Positions 45,240-56,463 of a DNA stretch of 64,000 nt are shown here, piece by piece. The first letter of the stretch is position 1. Each line of letters opens with the position of its first letter. Below the pieces are notes generated by a model, which was not told the DNA's origin, did not search any database, and saw only the letters and a list, made by a program, of their open reading frames with translations. The position numbers and the translations under genes are program-made. Origin of the DNA: Krasilnikovozyma curviuscula (lineage: Eukaryota; Basidiomycota; Tremellomycetes; Cystofilobasidiales; Mrakiaceae); the NCBI GenBank assembly GCA_014825775.1, contig MVAQ01000046.1, positions 47,696 to 111,695 of the forward strand, written 5' to 3'.

Positions 45240-47136
45240 TTACTTTGTCTTTTTTGGATACTCGTAGAAACCCTGTCCACTCTTTCTACCTAGCTTCCCA
45301 TTGTTGACCATTTGTTCAAGCAAAGGGGTGGGCTAGACAGGTTGAACGACCGTACATATAAGTGTCAGCTCATCCTTCACCTCTCCATTGAGATCACAAC
45401 TTAAAAAATCTCAACTTACCTTCACCAAAGCGGCTAGTCCTGTTTTATCGTTATCACTGCTCTCACTATTTCGCCATCCAGATGATATGTGCAACAATGT
45501 ATCCAAGCCGACAAAGTCTGATAGTGCAAGAGGACCCATAGCTGTGATTGGGAACGAAATCGGATGACAAATTATAGCATGGTAGAGGGGTGTAAGTTTG
45601 ACATGCACGTCAGAGAAATAAGATGGAGAGATTTTTGCGCACGATATCCAGCGCCGAGTTTCATAGCATCATCGATGTCTTCCTTTGTCGCTTCACCTCG
45701 TTCCAACCTGTGACACCCAATGAAAGGGTCAGTGTCTCTTTCCTCTAGAAGATCGCTTTATTTTCTTGGAAGCGAATGACAAACATTCTGATCGCCTCCA
45801 ACATATAAGGAACCAACAAACTGTACGAGAAGAGGAAGACCAGTTAGCAAGTGGTAAGACTTCCAAAAACGATAGACCTCGCTGACCGATTGACAATGAA
45901 TCCAGGAGTATCCTTACAGATAACACCTCGTTTGTCCATCTTCTTGACAACTTCGACAAGAGAGGACATCGTTGCTTCAGAAGTTGACGATGTCGCGGAG
46001 AGTTCGACCAATCTGAAACAGCGTGAAGGAAAGGGACAAGCCAGACCAAATTCCAACTGGAAGTCAGTTTACAGCCCCCACCGAAGACTCACGTGATGGT
46101 GAATCAAGACTTACTTCATGGCAGGGACAGGATTGAAGAAATGAAGGCCAGCGAAAAGTTCCTGTCGGTCTTGAGGCAGTTGAGACGCGATGGATGAGAG
46201 GGAAAGGGATGAAGTATTTGAAGCCAAGATTGTATGGTTTCTGCAAAATAGAGGCGACGGTGAGTCGATCAGGTTGGTACGGCTTGGAAACTTTAACTGA
46301 CGGAGCAAATTGATCGATGGTCGCAAAGAGTTTCTGCTTTACTGGAAGAGATTCAACTATAGCCTTTAAAAATCATTATTTACAAAGAGACCAAGGTTAG
46401 TTGTGAGAGGGCGAAGATCCAAAACTAAGACTGATAGTAGTTAGCATACCTCAATCACCAGATCACTCTCCTCAACAGCCTTCTGCGAATCAGTTGTTTC
46501 TTTGATCCTACCGTTCACATAGTTAACCCAATCTTCCCCCTTTTGCATGGAATCGTTTCGTTTCGAGGCGAGACGGTTGAGAGAGGAGGTAATGATTGAA
46601 CGACCGTTTGTGAGGGCGGCTGGTGTGACGTCGCACAGAGTAACCTGGGACGGCCAAATTACAAGAGAGTGGCAGGAAAGAAGCATGAAATTGAGCCCAC
46701 CGAGATGCAAGATGGAGGAGAGAGTTGGAGTCCGGACAGGGTTGTAGGACAAAGGTGCCGGTGGGAAAGTGAGAGGAGGGCACCAGGAGTCGACAAAATT
46801 ACAAACAACGAGTGAGAACAGACCAAATACAGAACTCGGAAGGTCTACGAGAACGGAATCGGGATACGTACGTTAAATCCAGCTTGAGCACTGACTTGGG
46901 CAATTCCTGCTCCCATGAGACCAGCTCCAAACCTAAAGCGATGAACAGAGAAGCTCAACATGGGAAGGTCTATATTCCAAAGCTCAGCAGGAGAAAGAGA
47001 AACGGCCAACGTACACGGTGACGTTGTGGATTTTCGAATCTGGAACCGGTGTGGAGAGGAATCTAACAGAAATCGCTGCTCTTGATGTAGTTCTGCAGTT
47101 GGGAAGTAAGCTACGACGAGCAATATTAAATGTCAT
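45240..47136 (-). CDS. Mitochondrial L-3-hydroxyacyl-CoA dehydrogenase
   Basis: NAD-dependent oxidation of 3-hydroxyacyl-CoA in beta-oxidation or butanoate metabolism. N-terminus [20 protein letters not shown] is basic and Ser/Thr-rich, then RFLSTP, a good mitochondrial targeting signal (an ATG at 47166 adds ten residues). The Rossmann motif is [18 protein letters not shown]. Others: [20 protein letters not shown], and [16 protein letters not shown] with the catalytic His, the 3HCDH signature. The C-terminal domain has [29 protein letters not shown], and it ends [19 protein letters not shown]. About nine short exons. Complete, single-function enzyme rather than a multifunctional fusion. Confidence 0.9.
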
Positions 47137-49300
47137 CGTGGTTCTAGACTCTGGCTGGCACTGCACTGAATAGCAAAGCGGAGGGCGTCGATTAACAAAG
47201 CTAAGGTGTCCGGCAAAGTGATTTCACGAGGAAGTGGATTTCTGGGTAATTTGAAGTATTTTTGCTCATCCCACCACACACACCTAGTTCTCTGAAATAG
47301 TTCGGTGGATGTGATATTTGAAACCTTTTTTCAAAGAAAGTGGTGTTTTCAGCATGTGTTTAAAGCGTTGCAATTTCACCTGTCACTGTGTAGGATTGAT
47401 CAGTCCATCCTCTAGCAGTATCCCATCAATCAAGTTTCCTAATACTAATGTACAAGAGAATCCACAGCCCTCTGAGTCTTCACCCGACGTACAGAGTGAA
47501 AGTCTGGTTTGTAAAGAGTTTGTTTACTATTGGCAATAAGATTGAAAACTAAATAATTAGAAAACTACCTTGCCCCCAGCATTAAAAAGGGCATCGACCT
47601 ACGCTTCTTGTTTCCCCCCGACGTTCACCCTCCCATATCCATCCATCCATCCATCCATCCATTTGGAGGGTCCTATCTCTCCACCCAGTGGGTAAGTGTG
47701 TTTTAAAGCCCTTTCTCCTGTGTTCAGGTCGAGGGTTGCACTCCAAAGAATCCGTGGTCTCGAAGGCTTTTGCTCGCTTGTGGTATCCTGTCCCTTTCTC
47801 CCCTTCCCTTTCTCTACTTCTCTGCGACTGTGAATTCAAGAAACATTGTGTGCTTATGCGTGCTTTCACTATATTCCAGTCCTGCAGCTTGAATCACAGA
47901 ATTGTACGAAGCAGGAAGGCAGTCTACTCGAGGTCCAAAAAGCTGCCATTTCGAGCACGAGGTCGTTCGATACAGAGTCCAACCCTTGTCTGGTACTTCA
48001 GGCTGATTGAAGTTCAAGAAACAATGTCATTGACACTCCCGTCTAGTCCTGTGCTGCTTTTAAATCCCACTGTAATACTGGTCCATTGCCGACTTCTTGG
48101 TATCGTTCCCGCCGTCGCGCTGTGCTCTGATTACCAATCCGTCTGCTTATACCTTTTTCTCCCTTGCCCCTCTCCCCACCCCCCTTCCCTACTACTTTCG
48201 TCCATCCAATCCAACGTCCACACTATGTGTCTTTTCACAGCACAGTTAAAATTGTGTCGGACACCTTTTTCCTCAGGCGACTTCTTCGTTCGTTTCCCTC
48301 TGGGATGCGAATGGAGGTGTTTGAGGAATAACCTTTTAGCAATCGCTTTCTGGCTTTCTGGACAGAGTCAAAATGTTGTCGACTAGCATGGAGGTCTGAC
48401 GTGCTGAGCAAATTCAATTTCGCTCGAGGACTGCCTTTTCTAAGAGTTGGATGAATGGCGGAAAGTTTCGCGTTACGTGTCCCAACACTTCTTCATTACT
48501 TTGCGGTTGTGTCGAACTCTGTTCACCTCCCCTGAAATTTCAGAGCCAGCTTCGAGATTCAAGAGAGAATGTGAACGGACATGGGTACCTCCCATTCGGA
48601 AGCTAATTGTCCCACTGTCTCACGTCCTATTGTTCGGACGGAGAGCTGGCATTAAAGCAAAGCTGACGAAAAGTGATGCTACAACGGTCATCTACACATT
48701 TTAAGTGAGAATGGCATCAATAAAGCTTCTAAATTGTTTGCCGTACACGGTGCCTTTTCTCGCTTCACTTCAATCCCAGTAGTCGAGCCGCTCAGATCTT
48801 ATGCGCCTATTTGACTACCAGGCACTGGCTACGTAGCAGATTCCATATTATCTGACATCCAGATAGATACGCAGCTCAAAAAGGTGTAGCTGCATCACAT
48901 ATTATTTGGAAGGAGTCTACAATGATTATTGAGAATGTCGCACCAAAGCAAACCACTCTAACTTCAAGCCAAATTGCCTTTATTGTAATTGGACATTGAT
49001 TTACCTACCTTCAAAATTTTCATTTTTTCATTTTTGTTTTCCGTCTTGCATCAAACCTAGAAAGACTCTTTTGACATTTGAATGTGAGCGATCGTCACGC
49101 GGCATTACCTTTGACCTTACAATCTTGAAAGGCATCCTTTCATGCTTCTTTGGCAAGACAAGCTGCAGTAACATGGCTATATTGCCTTTAGATTGCTCCA
49201 CCCAATCCCTCTATTCTGTTCAAGGCACCTGCTTCACTTTAACGAAACCATAAAAACCAATGATCAGAGACTCTCCGTTTTTGTTTATGCTTGCGATTCA
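47137..49300. other. Long region without a recognisable gene
   Basis: About 2.2 kb. The largest ORF (47688-48386, plus, 232 codons) has a composition and content unlike a conserved protein. ORFs on the other strand are small. A (ATCC)n microsatellite lies near 47638-47662. No tRNA-like cloverleaf was noticed. It may hold UTRs, a non-coding transcript or decayed sequence. Confidence 0.4.
47638..47662. repeat. (ATCC)n microsatellite
   Basis: About six tandem copies of ATCC on the plus strand. Confidence 0.85.
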
Positions 49301-49304
49301 CTCT

Positions 49305-49540
49305 TAGTGTTCAAACAAATGCGATCTCAACTTGTTTAGGCAGTCCATCTTACTCCTGTCGTGAAGAGGCGTACTACCTTCAATCACTCTTAATTCGATC
49401 AGAGAGCAAGAAACCTCATGTTGTTGTAGCCCCGGAGATCAGGAACGCTTTCTACGCAACCCGAAACAGGCCCTCCGAACGGCCTCAATTCCTCGTGGGT
49501 TTTGATATAAAGCAATATCTAATGCAATTCATCTGAAACC
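49305..49540 (+). pseudogene. Decayed exon of a short-chain dehydrogenase
   Basis: After an AG at about 49306 the plus strand reads QTNAISTCLG and then SKKPHVVVAPEIRNAFYAT. This parallels the intact SDR just downstream (QTNAISTVLLPVLLAP, then DRKPHIVFVGSDGHYHAS at 50300-50460), with the same spacing order but poor conservation between. No cofactor domain or YxxxK is found around it. Most likely a remnant of a tandem duplicate. Confidence 0.5.
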
Positions 49541-49716
49541 CACTTTCAGAACACCATGGATTTTTTCAACAACTTCCTGATTTCGCGGAGAAGTGCAAGT
49601 CCGCCCACCAACAGCGGCAGCCGATCGGTCAATCGGCTATTGAACTGGAAGTATATAGAGAAGATTTCATGGCCTTGCACATACTCTATACGCCCACTTA
49701 GGTTTCTGGATTTATC

Positions 49717-51202
49717 ATGTCGTTTTCACTTTGGCGATTCTTCGTCGAGCAGTGTTGGTCGCCCGTTCCTGATGTGCCACCGTCAGATCTCTCTGATCGT
49801 ACAGTTTTGATTACCGGAGTAGCATCCTTGGGTATTTATATCATTCTTTCACTCTCAGTACGTGCGATGATCTGAACTGACGCAGCTGTGGCTCACTTCT
49901 TGGTCTCTTACTCACAACCTGTAGGCCTTGGGCTCGAAGCTGCATCCCAACTTCTTTCCTATAACCCCAAGAAGCTCATCATCGGAAACAGGCGTCTAAA
50001 CTCAGCAGAAGAATCTAAAGCTGAACTGCTCAGACGACACCCATCCATCAAATCGGAAGTCATCGAGTGCTGGTCCCTGGATTTGTTGGATTTCGAAAGC
50101 ATCAGGACTTTTGCCAAACGAGCCAATGATGAGCTCGAGAGGCTAGACATCTTGGTTCTAAATGCTGGGATGAATGTAGGATTCCGAAAGAGTCTTCCTG
50201 AGCTATCGAAGGATGGATTTGAAAGGACGTGAGTGACGGGACCGGAACTACCCATGTGATCGTCACTTTTACAACAAAAAACGCTCTTCCCTTTCAGAAC
50301 GCAAACGAACGCAATCTCTACAGTGCTGTTACCTGTGCTTCTTGCACCCCTTTTGAAGAGGACGGCGTCTCTTCCCCTTCGCGACCAGAGCGATAGGAAA
50401 CCCCATATTGTCTTTGTTGGGTCCGATGGCCACTACCATGCTAGTATCAAGACCGTTGAAGGTGAAGGTCCCCTCCGCCGGATGAATGATCCATTAGAAC
50501 GGACTGGAAATGAACGTTATATGACTTCCAAAGTGAGATAACCTTGTTGAGCTCGTATCTTGTTGGTCTTCAAACTAATCTTGAACGTCCTGTTGCATCG
50601 ACCGTAGTTATTCTTACAACTTATGGTTCACAAACTTATTCAGTTATACCCGGAGTTCGCGATCACGTCGAGTCAGTAACAATGTGTTCACTCAATCCAA
50701 AACCGGGTACTCACTGTTGACCGTTTCTTCTTCTTTTTTATAAAAGTTCACCCTGGTTTGTGTAAAACTAATATTGGTAGAGAAATTAAACCAGATGAAG
50801 GGGCTTTTGCAATGTGGATTGTCAACAAGATCGCCATCGCTCCAGCTGAAGGAGCCAAGGTGATCGTTTACGCTGCAACTCAACCCAAAGACTCAGTGAA
50901 ATTCATTGTGAGTACCCTCTTTATCATCAAAATTTTGAATAAGAGAGTCGTATTTCGAGTTGTTGACGACACTAATTGACTGTCTTCTTATGCAGAGTTT
51001 CTGTACTGAACGAGAGTGCGTTTATGTTCCCGCCTTCCTGCTACTAATTAGTATATCTTCAATCATTCTGACTGCTCAATTAATATTTGTCAGACCACTT
51101 GCTTTCACTACGAGTAAAAAGGGAATCATCGCACAGGAGATCATCTGGAATGAGGTCGTTGACATCTGGAAGGCGGCGGCGATTTTAGAGGTTCCATTCT
51201 GA
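49717..51202 (+). CDS. Short-chain dehydrogenase/reductase (retinol-dehydrogenase-like)
   Basis: NAD(P)-dependent oxidoreductase of the fungal RDH/WWOX-like SDR type. Start MSFSLWRFFVEQCWSPVPDV. The cofactor motif is formed across an intron, LITGVASL + GLGLEAA, giving one residue more than TGxxxGxG. Then NRRLNSAEESKAEL, SLDLLDFESIRTFA, LDILVLNAGM, QTNAISTVLLPVLLAPLLK, HIVFVGSDGHYHAS, YMTSK (catalytic YxxxK), GLCKTNIGREI. The last exon, after a TTTGTCAG acceptor, gives FTTSKKGIIAQEIIWNEVVD and ends ILEVPF at 51200-51202. About seven exons. The segment just before GLCKTN is poorly resolved. Substrate unknown. Confidence 0.78.
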
Positions 51203-51557
51203 TTCTAGAATATCTGTCACAGGAGGAGTTGATACCCAGAAACTGTTAACTTCACAGAAATTCATATCAGGCAATAGCCGAGTAGGCGAATGATGAGTGC
51301 CGGCGCAAGGGCCATCCTGCTCTTCTCAAAATCCTTCACACTCCCACCTCAAAGAGAAAAGGAGAATATATATGCATTTGCAAAACTTCTTCTCTCGCAA
51401 GTTGATCTGACCAACTTGTCAATCAGTTATCTATAACTGTTCCGCCACCTCTCCAGAAAATCAAAATTTTGACCGTGGCACTATGGATTTCTGGTCGCCA
51501 ACTATAATCGTAAGACCCCCAACATCATAGGAGCAGCTTTAGATCAAGTAGAATAAG
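51203..51557. other. Intergenic region SDR / NOP16
   Basis: 355 bases; nothing recognisable besides likely promoter sequence. Confidence 0.35.
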
Positions 51558-52579
51558 ATGGCCAATCCAACCCAGAGACGAAAAGCGAGGTCAGGATCCC
51601 ACAAGGCTGTCAGGACGACTAAGAAAGTCAACTCGAAGAGAGTCGCCGTCAAGGGACCTGAAGCTCTGGTAAAAGGTGAGATAGGACGAGCTACTTCTGA
51701 CCTGAAAATGTTTCTTACGACCTTCTCTCTCACTTTGATTAGGGTGGGACAAGAGGAAAACTCCTCTTCAAAAGTGAGTCCTTGAGAGACCATCGAGCGG
51801 AGAAGGTTTAATATTTTCTAACAAGTTTCCAAATACTGCTTCAATCAGCTACAAGCAGCTCGGCCTTTTGCCTAGTCTGTCTCCTCACCTATCTGGTGGT
51901 ATCGAGAAGTCAGCGTCAGACCTTGCAGCTGCCGCTGCCGCTGCTGCTGCCGGTCCTTCCGCCTCTTCAGCTTCAACTTCAGCAATCCCAAAAGGTTACG
52001 GACGAATCGTTAGGGATGCAGAGGGAAATATCATTGATGTCATCATGGCTGATGACGATTCTGAGGATGAGGAGCTAGCTGGTGACAAGGACGCTGAAAC
52101 TCCTTGGGGGACACCGTTGAACGAGAAGGAGACTGCGAAGTCACAGAAGAAAAAAGCGAAGGCACTGGTGATCGAGCCGAAGAGTGAGACAGTGAAAGGT
52201 CAGTCAGCATCAGCTCTTCCAAGTTATGATTGCTCGGTGAGTTGAAGTTTACACCGTCCACCTTCTCGCACCGTTGCTAGCTATGGAAGCAAAAGCGGCT
52301 TCAGCAGTACCACTCCCACCACGAAGTGCCTCAACACTTGAAACTCACTGGCTCGTCACCCTTGTTCATAAGCACGGAAGAGATACTGAAGCGATGGCCA
52401 AAGATCTGAAAGCAAACGTTTGGCAGAAGAGCAAGGGAGAAATTCTCAAGTCGTGGGTAGCTTTTCATTGATTTGAATACACTATAGTGGAATCTGCTAA
52501 TGAATATTGCTGTTGAATCTCTAGAGTCAAAAAGGCTGGTGGATGGGAGAAGCTAGAGAGGATTGCTGCGACAGCGTAA
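51558..52579 (+). CDS. NOP16: Ribosome biogenesis protein Nop16
   Basis: Nucleolar factor of 60S pre-ribosome assembly. Start MANPTQRRKARSGSHKAVRT, very basic. After the first intron the exon gives WDKRKTLFKNYKQLGLLPSL, the family hallmark. A low-complexity alanine run (nine Ala in LAAAAAAAAAGPSASS) separates it from GYGRIVRDAEGNIIDVIMAD and an acidic DDDSEDEELAGDKDAE. The C-terminal conserved block is STLETHWLVTLVHKHGRDTE, AMAKDLKANVWQKSKGEILK and VKKAGGWEKLERIA, ending at TAA 52577-52579. Four introns. About 235 residues, normal. Confidence 0.88.
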
Positions 52580-52768
52580 TCTGATTTGTTCTTGTACATT
52601 TTTCCTATTCATTCTGTAGCATCCAGTCAAGGCTAGAGCTATCTGTTTGTAGCATTCTGTATTTGGATTCGCTCATTAAAAAAAAAGTGTTCTCGCTTTG
52701 ATTTTCTGCCAATTCCGCTTGTCGATTGAGCGATCGGCCACGAACCGCAACAGTCGATTACACTCATC

Positions 52769-54655
52769 ATGTTTAATGCCGTTAATGGTAGCGCTCTAAA
52801 GCGAAGACCACTTCAAGGTCCAGCAATCTCAGCTGGAGATGGTAACAGAATGCAGGCAGCTATCAGTGGTAGGCGCTTTGTGTCGTTCGTGCCTCCTTTT
52901 ACTGACCTCATCCTTCCCTCCTGTCGCGATAGATGCTTGTGTTCTCATTGAAGGGTTCTCTGACCAGATGAAGCATATTACCACGGCTGTCCAGAACCAA
53001 AGTGCTCTCCTTGCTCAACAAGCAGCTGCTTTCCAAGCTGAGCGAGGAGAAATTCAACACTCTGTCCGAGGCCTCGGTAAGTGAATGGTGTCTGGTACTT
53101 TAACGTGTCGTTGCCTTTGTGAGAATTCGTATCAACATCTGACAATCTTCGTTTTGGTTTGGATCACGTAGTCATCGAATCCCACGAGACCATTGAGCTC
53201 ACCATGAAGAACCACATCACTAGTGTGACCAGTCCTCAAGCTTCTGCTCTTGAGAGAATTGCAGTCGATATGAGAAAGGGGTTTGATATCCAAGAACAAA
53301 GATTGAATTTCTTTGAGTCAGCAATGGAGAAGAGAATGGCTTCATTGGAAGAGAGCTTACAGAGAAGAATGACCTTACTCGAAGACGGAAGCGCTTCTCG
53401 AGCCGAAGCCCTGAGGGATATCATTCAGAAGAGAATGGATTTATTTGAAGAGAAGGTTGTAAAGGTTACCGAGGCAGGTCGTTTGCCTCTAACTTGGTTC
53501 GGACGCGTATATGCTGACTCTCTTTAATCTGTGAGGGCATCGATCGAATTTCTGTACTAGTATCTCACGTCAGCGAGGTAAGCGATATACCTATTTTTCC
53601 TGTGAACCTCTAGAATCTATTAGCTCAGCTCCAGCTGCCAACCTAATGATGCGGATATGGTCGACCACTCCCCACTCGTTGGCAGGTCGTCAACTCGCTT
53701 GCGCTTGCTCTGGAACGGGGTCAATCTCAACTTCTTTCTGCGTTCAGCCCTGTGATAGCTCTCTCCATTCAGTACTCTCTGGCAGCTGTTCACTCACAAC
53801 AACAACTGGTCACCCCTTCACAGCCAGAACTCGGTGACTCGACCTATAATAAACGTGCATTAACTCCTTCAAGTCCAAACAATCGAGCCTCAAAATTTTA
53901 CAAGCCTAGCTCCCCATCTCCTTTGGAACAATCTCCTTCTCGTTGTGATTCAAGTGCTCGAAACCAAGCAAATCATGGAGATCGCGATTCGGAGGGCAAT
54001 AACATTTCTACGATGCTAGCGGCTCATCAAGCTCCCGACGAAATTTTTGGATCTCGAAATTCACACCACCACAGACTACCTTCGTCTACTTCGATGAATG
54101 AGAAAAGCACCACCGGTCAGCCTCCTTCTTTTAAACAGCCTCAGCGTTCAGTATCATCAATCGCCATCTGTCATGCTCAGCACCGACCAAGCGATGGTCA
54201 TTTGTTACTTGAAGACCGCACCCAGATGAACACAGGTGCTGATAATACTGTTGCCCAGGTAACCTCATCAGTTATTCCTCGTCACCAAATTGGGAATCAG
54301 CCGCGCAACCACATTATCTCTCCCTTGCCATCTAGAAGTTTCAACAACTTCCTGAGCAATGGGAACAACAGTATCAGCAATACTAGGAGTGGAAGAAGAT
54401 TGTTGATTCATTCTCCTGTTAAGCAGGTTAGTCCCACGACACTCCCTTTCTTGTCCAGCTCTCTGACGTTGCTCCTCTCTGTAGACTTTTGGTACTGAAT
54501 CTCAACTCGATATTGGTGGAATAACTTACAATGCTCTTGATACTCAATATGCTGACGACGACGACGAAAATGATGGCGAAGATGGCGCTGGTGTCGACCA
54601 TCAAGGAAACGACGGAATGCAGACTGATTCTGGAGACAGCCTCTTTAAAATGTGA
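52769..54655 (+). CDS. Coiled-coil, Ser-rich protein of unknown function
   Basis: Not recognised. Start MFNAVNGSALKRRPLQGPAI. Exons of the first part give GFSDQMKHITTAVQNQSALL and a long amphipathic coiled coil with a repeating EKRMASLEESLQRRMTLLED / EALRDIIQKRMDLFEEKVVK pattern (53170-53480). An exon at about 53691 then gives VVNSLALALERGQSQLLSAF, leading to a disordered Ser/Pro/Asn/Gln-rich region with KRALTPSSPNNRASKFYKP and GRRLLIHSPVKQ (SP sites, possible CDK targets). The end is very acidic (YADDDDENDGEDGAG), with stop at 54653-54655. The exons between 53480 and 53691 are unsure. The architecture suggests a nuclear scaffold or chromosome protein, but that is a guess. Confidence 0.6.
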
Positions 54656-55083
54656 CGCGGGTTTTCATGGAATGAATTTGACAATTTTCCTTTTTTTCCT
54701 GGTGGGTTATCTCATGATATGTCCACATGCCTTGTATTGTGTGGTTCGCTTGTGTCCTCAAATCACAAGCTGGGAAGGTGGTCAAAACTGAGGGAGCACT
54801 GGTGTGTCGCGATGTACGTACATAGATCCATGCTACAAGCCCCACTCTCTGTGCTCTACCCTCCAGCCAGCTAATAGTCGGAAGCAAGATCCAGTGTACA
54901 AAGTAAATGCTTAAAATCCACAGAGCAAGCATGGCCTGAAGTATTTCATCAAGGCGGTGGCCACCGACGAGCTGATCGACAAAATCGCGACGCAACGGAG
55001 TATTTCCTGACTTCCGCCGCCCTTCAGTCCTTTTACAGGTTTTAAGCTTTGTTTGTGTCATAAGAGAACTGCTTGTGGGAGAA
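54656..55083. other. Intergenic region before thioesterase
   Basis: About 430 bases with no clear gene. The thioesterase's own 5' UTR may start here. Confidence 0.35.
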
Positions 55084-56033
55084 ATGGCTTGTTTAAAGTT
55101 CACCAAGAAGGTAAATTGCAGCTGTCGTTCGTTCTCTAGCGTCATGACTGACGACCATAAATGGTATCTTTGTTTTCGTAGGTCTGGCAATCCTTCCTGG
55201 ACAACAAAGGTGAGCAATCCGGTTGGTCAAAATGTTATGGTCGACTCAGTCTCTAATATTCGACGTCTTGGGTTGTTTCTCCAAGGTCACGATGCTACTT
55301 GTCTTTCAAACGTGATTATAGACGTTTATCTTGGTGCTGATATCCACGCTGACTCTCAGTCCTTCTTTTAATTCCCCTCCTAGCTTCGGATAATTAAAGC
55401 CATCCCGGGTCATGTCGAAGCTCGTCTTCCAATCGTGCAGGCGAACGTGAACCGTGCTCAAACACTACACGGTGGTCTAATAAGCTCAATGACTGATTCA
55501 CTTGGCTCCCTGGTAGATATTGAGACTTCAAGTTCTCTTATTGAGACGTTATTACCCATCTAATGTCCACTGGGCTACTCTGTTCACTGTATTTTTCAGG
55601 CGATCGCAACTCACGGTTTCCACGCTACTGGTGTCTCCACCGATATTGGAACTTCATTTGCTAAATCTGGCGGTAAAGTAGGGGAAGAGATACGAATTGA
55701 AGGAAGAGTGATATCGTTGGGTGAGCTGCAGCGCCGTTATATCTAGTCGCTGGCTATCCTGAACCCAGTCACCGTCTTGGTTGATGCAGGAAGGACACTG
55801 GCATACACTAAAATCGATTTCTTCAATGAGAAGGGCGATATTGTAGCCTTTGGACGTGAGTAACTTTTCCGTTGCTCTCGCGTGCTGATAGAGCTTCCAC
55901 AAGCTGCGACTCGTTGCTAAATCCCCTTCTCTCCTTCGACTCTTCTGCTCTTACAGATCACACCAAGTTTGTAAAAGGGATCGCTAATCCAGATACAGAC
56001 GAAACCTTCGGGCCGGACGGCGAGGCCAAGTGA
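55084..56033 (+). CDS. Hotdog-fold acyl-CoA thioesterase (THEM2/ACOT13-like)
   Basis: Probable acyl-CoA thioesterase of the PaaI/ACOT13 family. Exons: MACLKFTKK + VWQSFLDNKG, then a 26-nt exon at 55286-55311 (HDATCLSN), then LRIIKAIPGHVEARLPIVQA and NRAQTLHGGLISSMTDSLGS. The HGG loop and following Asp are the family's active-site region. AIATHGFHATGVSTDIGTSF, GGKVGEEIRIEGRVISLGRT and AYTKIDFFNEKGDIVAFGRH complete the hotdog fold. Stop TGA 56031-56033. About seven short exons. Length about 165 residues, normal. No targeting signal is obvious. Confidence 0.82.
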
Positions 56034-56463
56034 TAGAGGTTGGCGATAGACAACATAGAAACTCTGATGTCTGAAGATGAACATCTGGCCCTGGTAACAT
56101 TATGAGGCTTTGAAATACGTTCCTGTTCTATTAGAACTTTTGATATGAGATGTGAAAGTGCAAAGAGCCTTCTGAGATGACTTTCAAATTAGGGAGACTC
56201 CGAAGTTGAAACGAGGTCATACTTTGTCAGGAGACTGGGTCGACTTTGACAACCAACTCTCACCCCATGCTTGCCAGCACACTCTCTTCCTGGATAAGAA
56301 GACCAGAACCAAAACAGGAGGAGGAAGAGGAAGTTGAGATAACCGTGAGAAATCTCGACGTAAATCCTCACACCCCAGTCGACGCGCAGCCGTAAGCGAA
56401 TGATTTCTACCCCTGTTGACCAACTTATCCACCGACCATTGAAAACGCAGCTGGCTGATCACC
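56034..56463. other. Intergenic region thioesterase / kinesin
   Basis: About 430 bases. The stretch before the kinesin start is open on both strands but has no recognisable protein. Confidence 0.35.

Noticed and set aside
47688..48386. 232-codon plus-strand ORF
   Set aside because: No recognisable motif, odd composition for a conserved protein and no supporting splice pattern; treated as chance.
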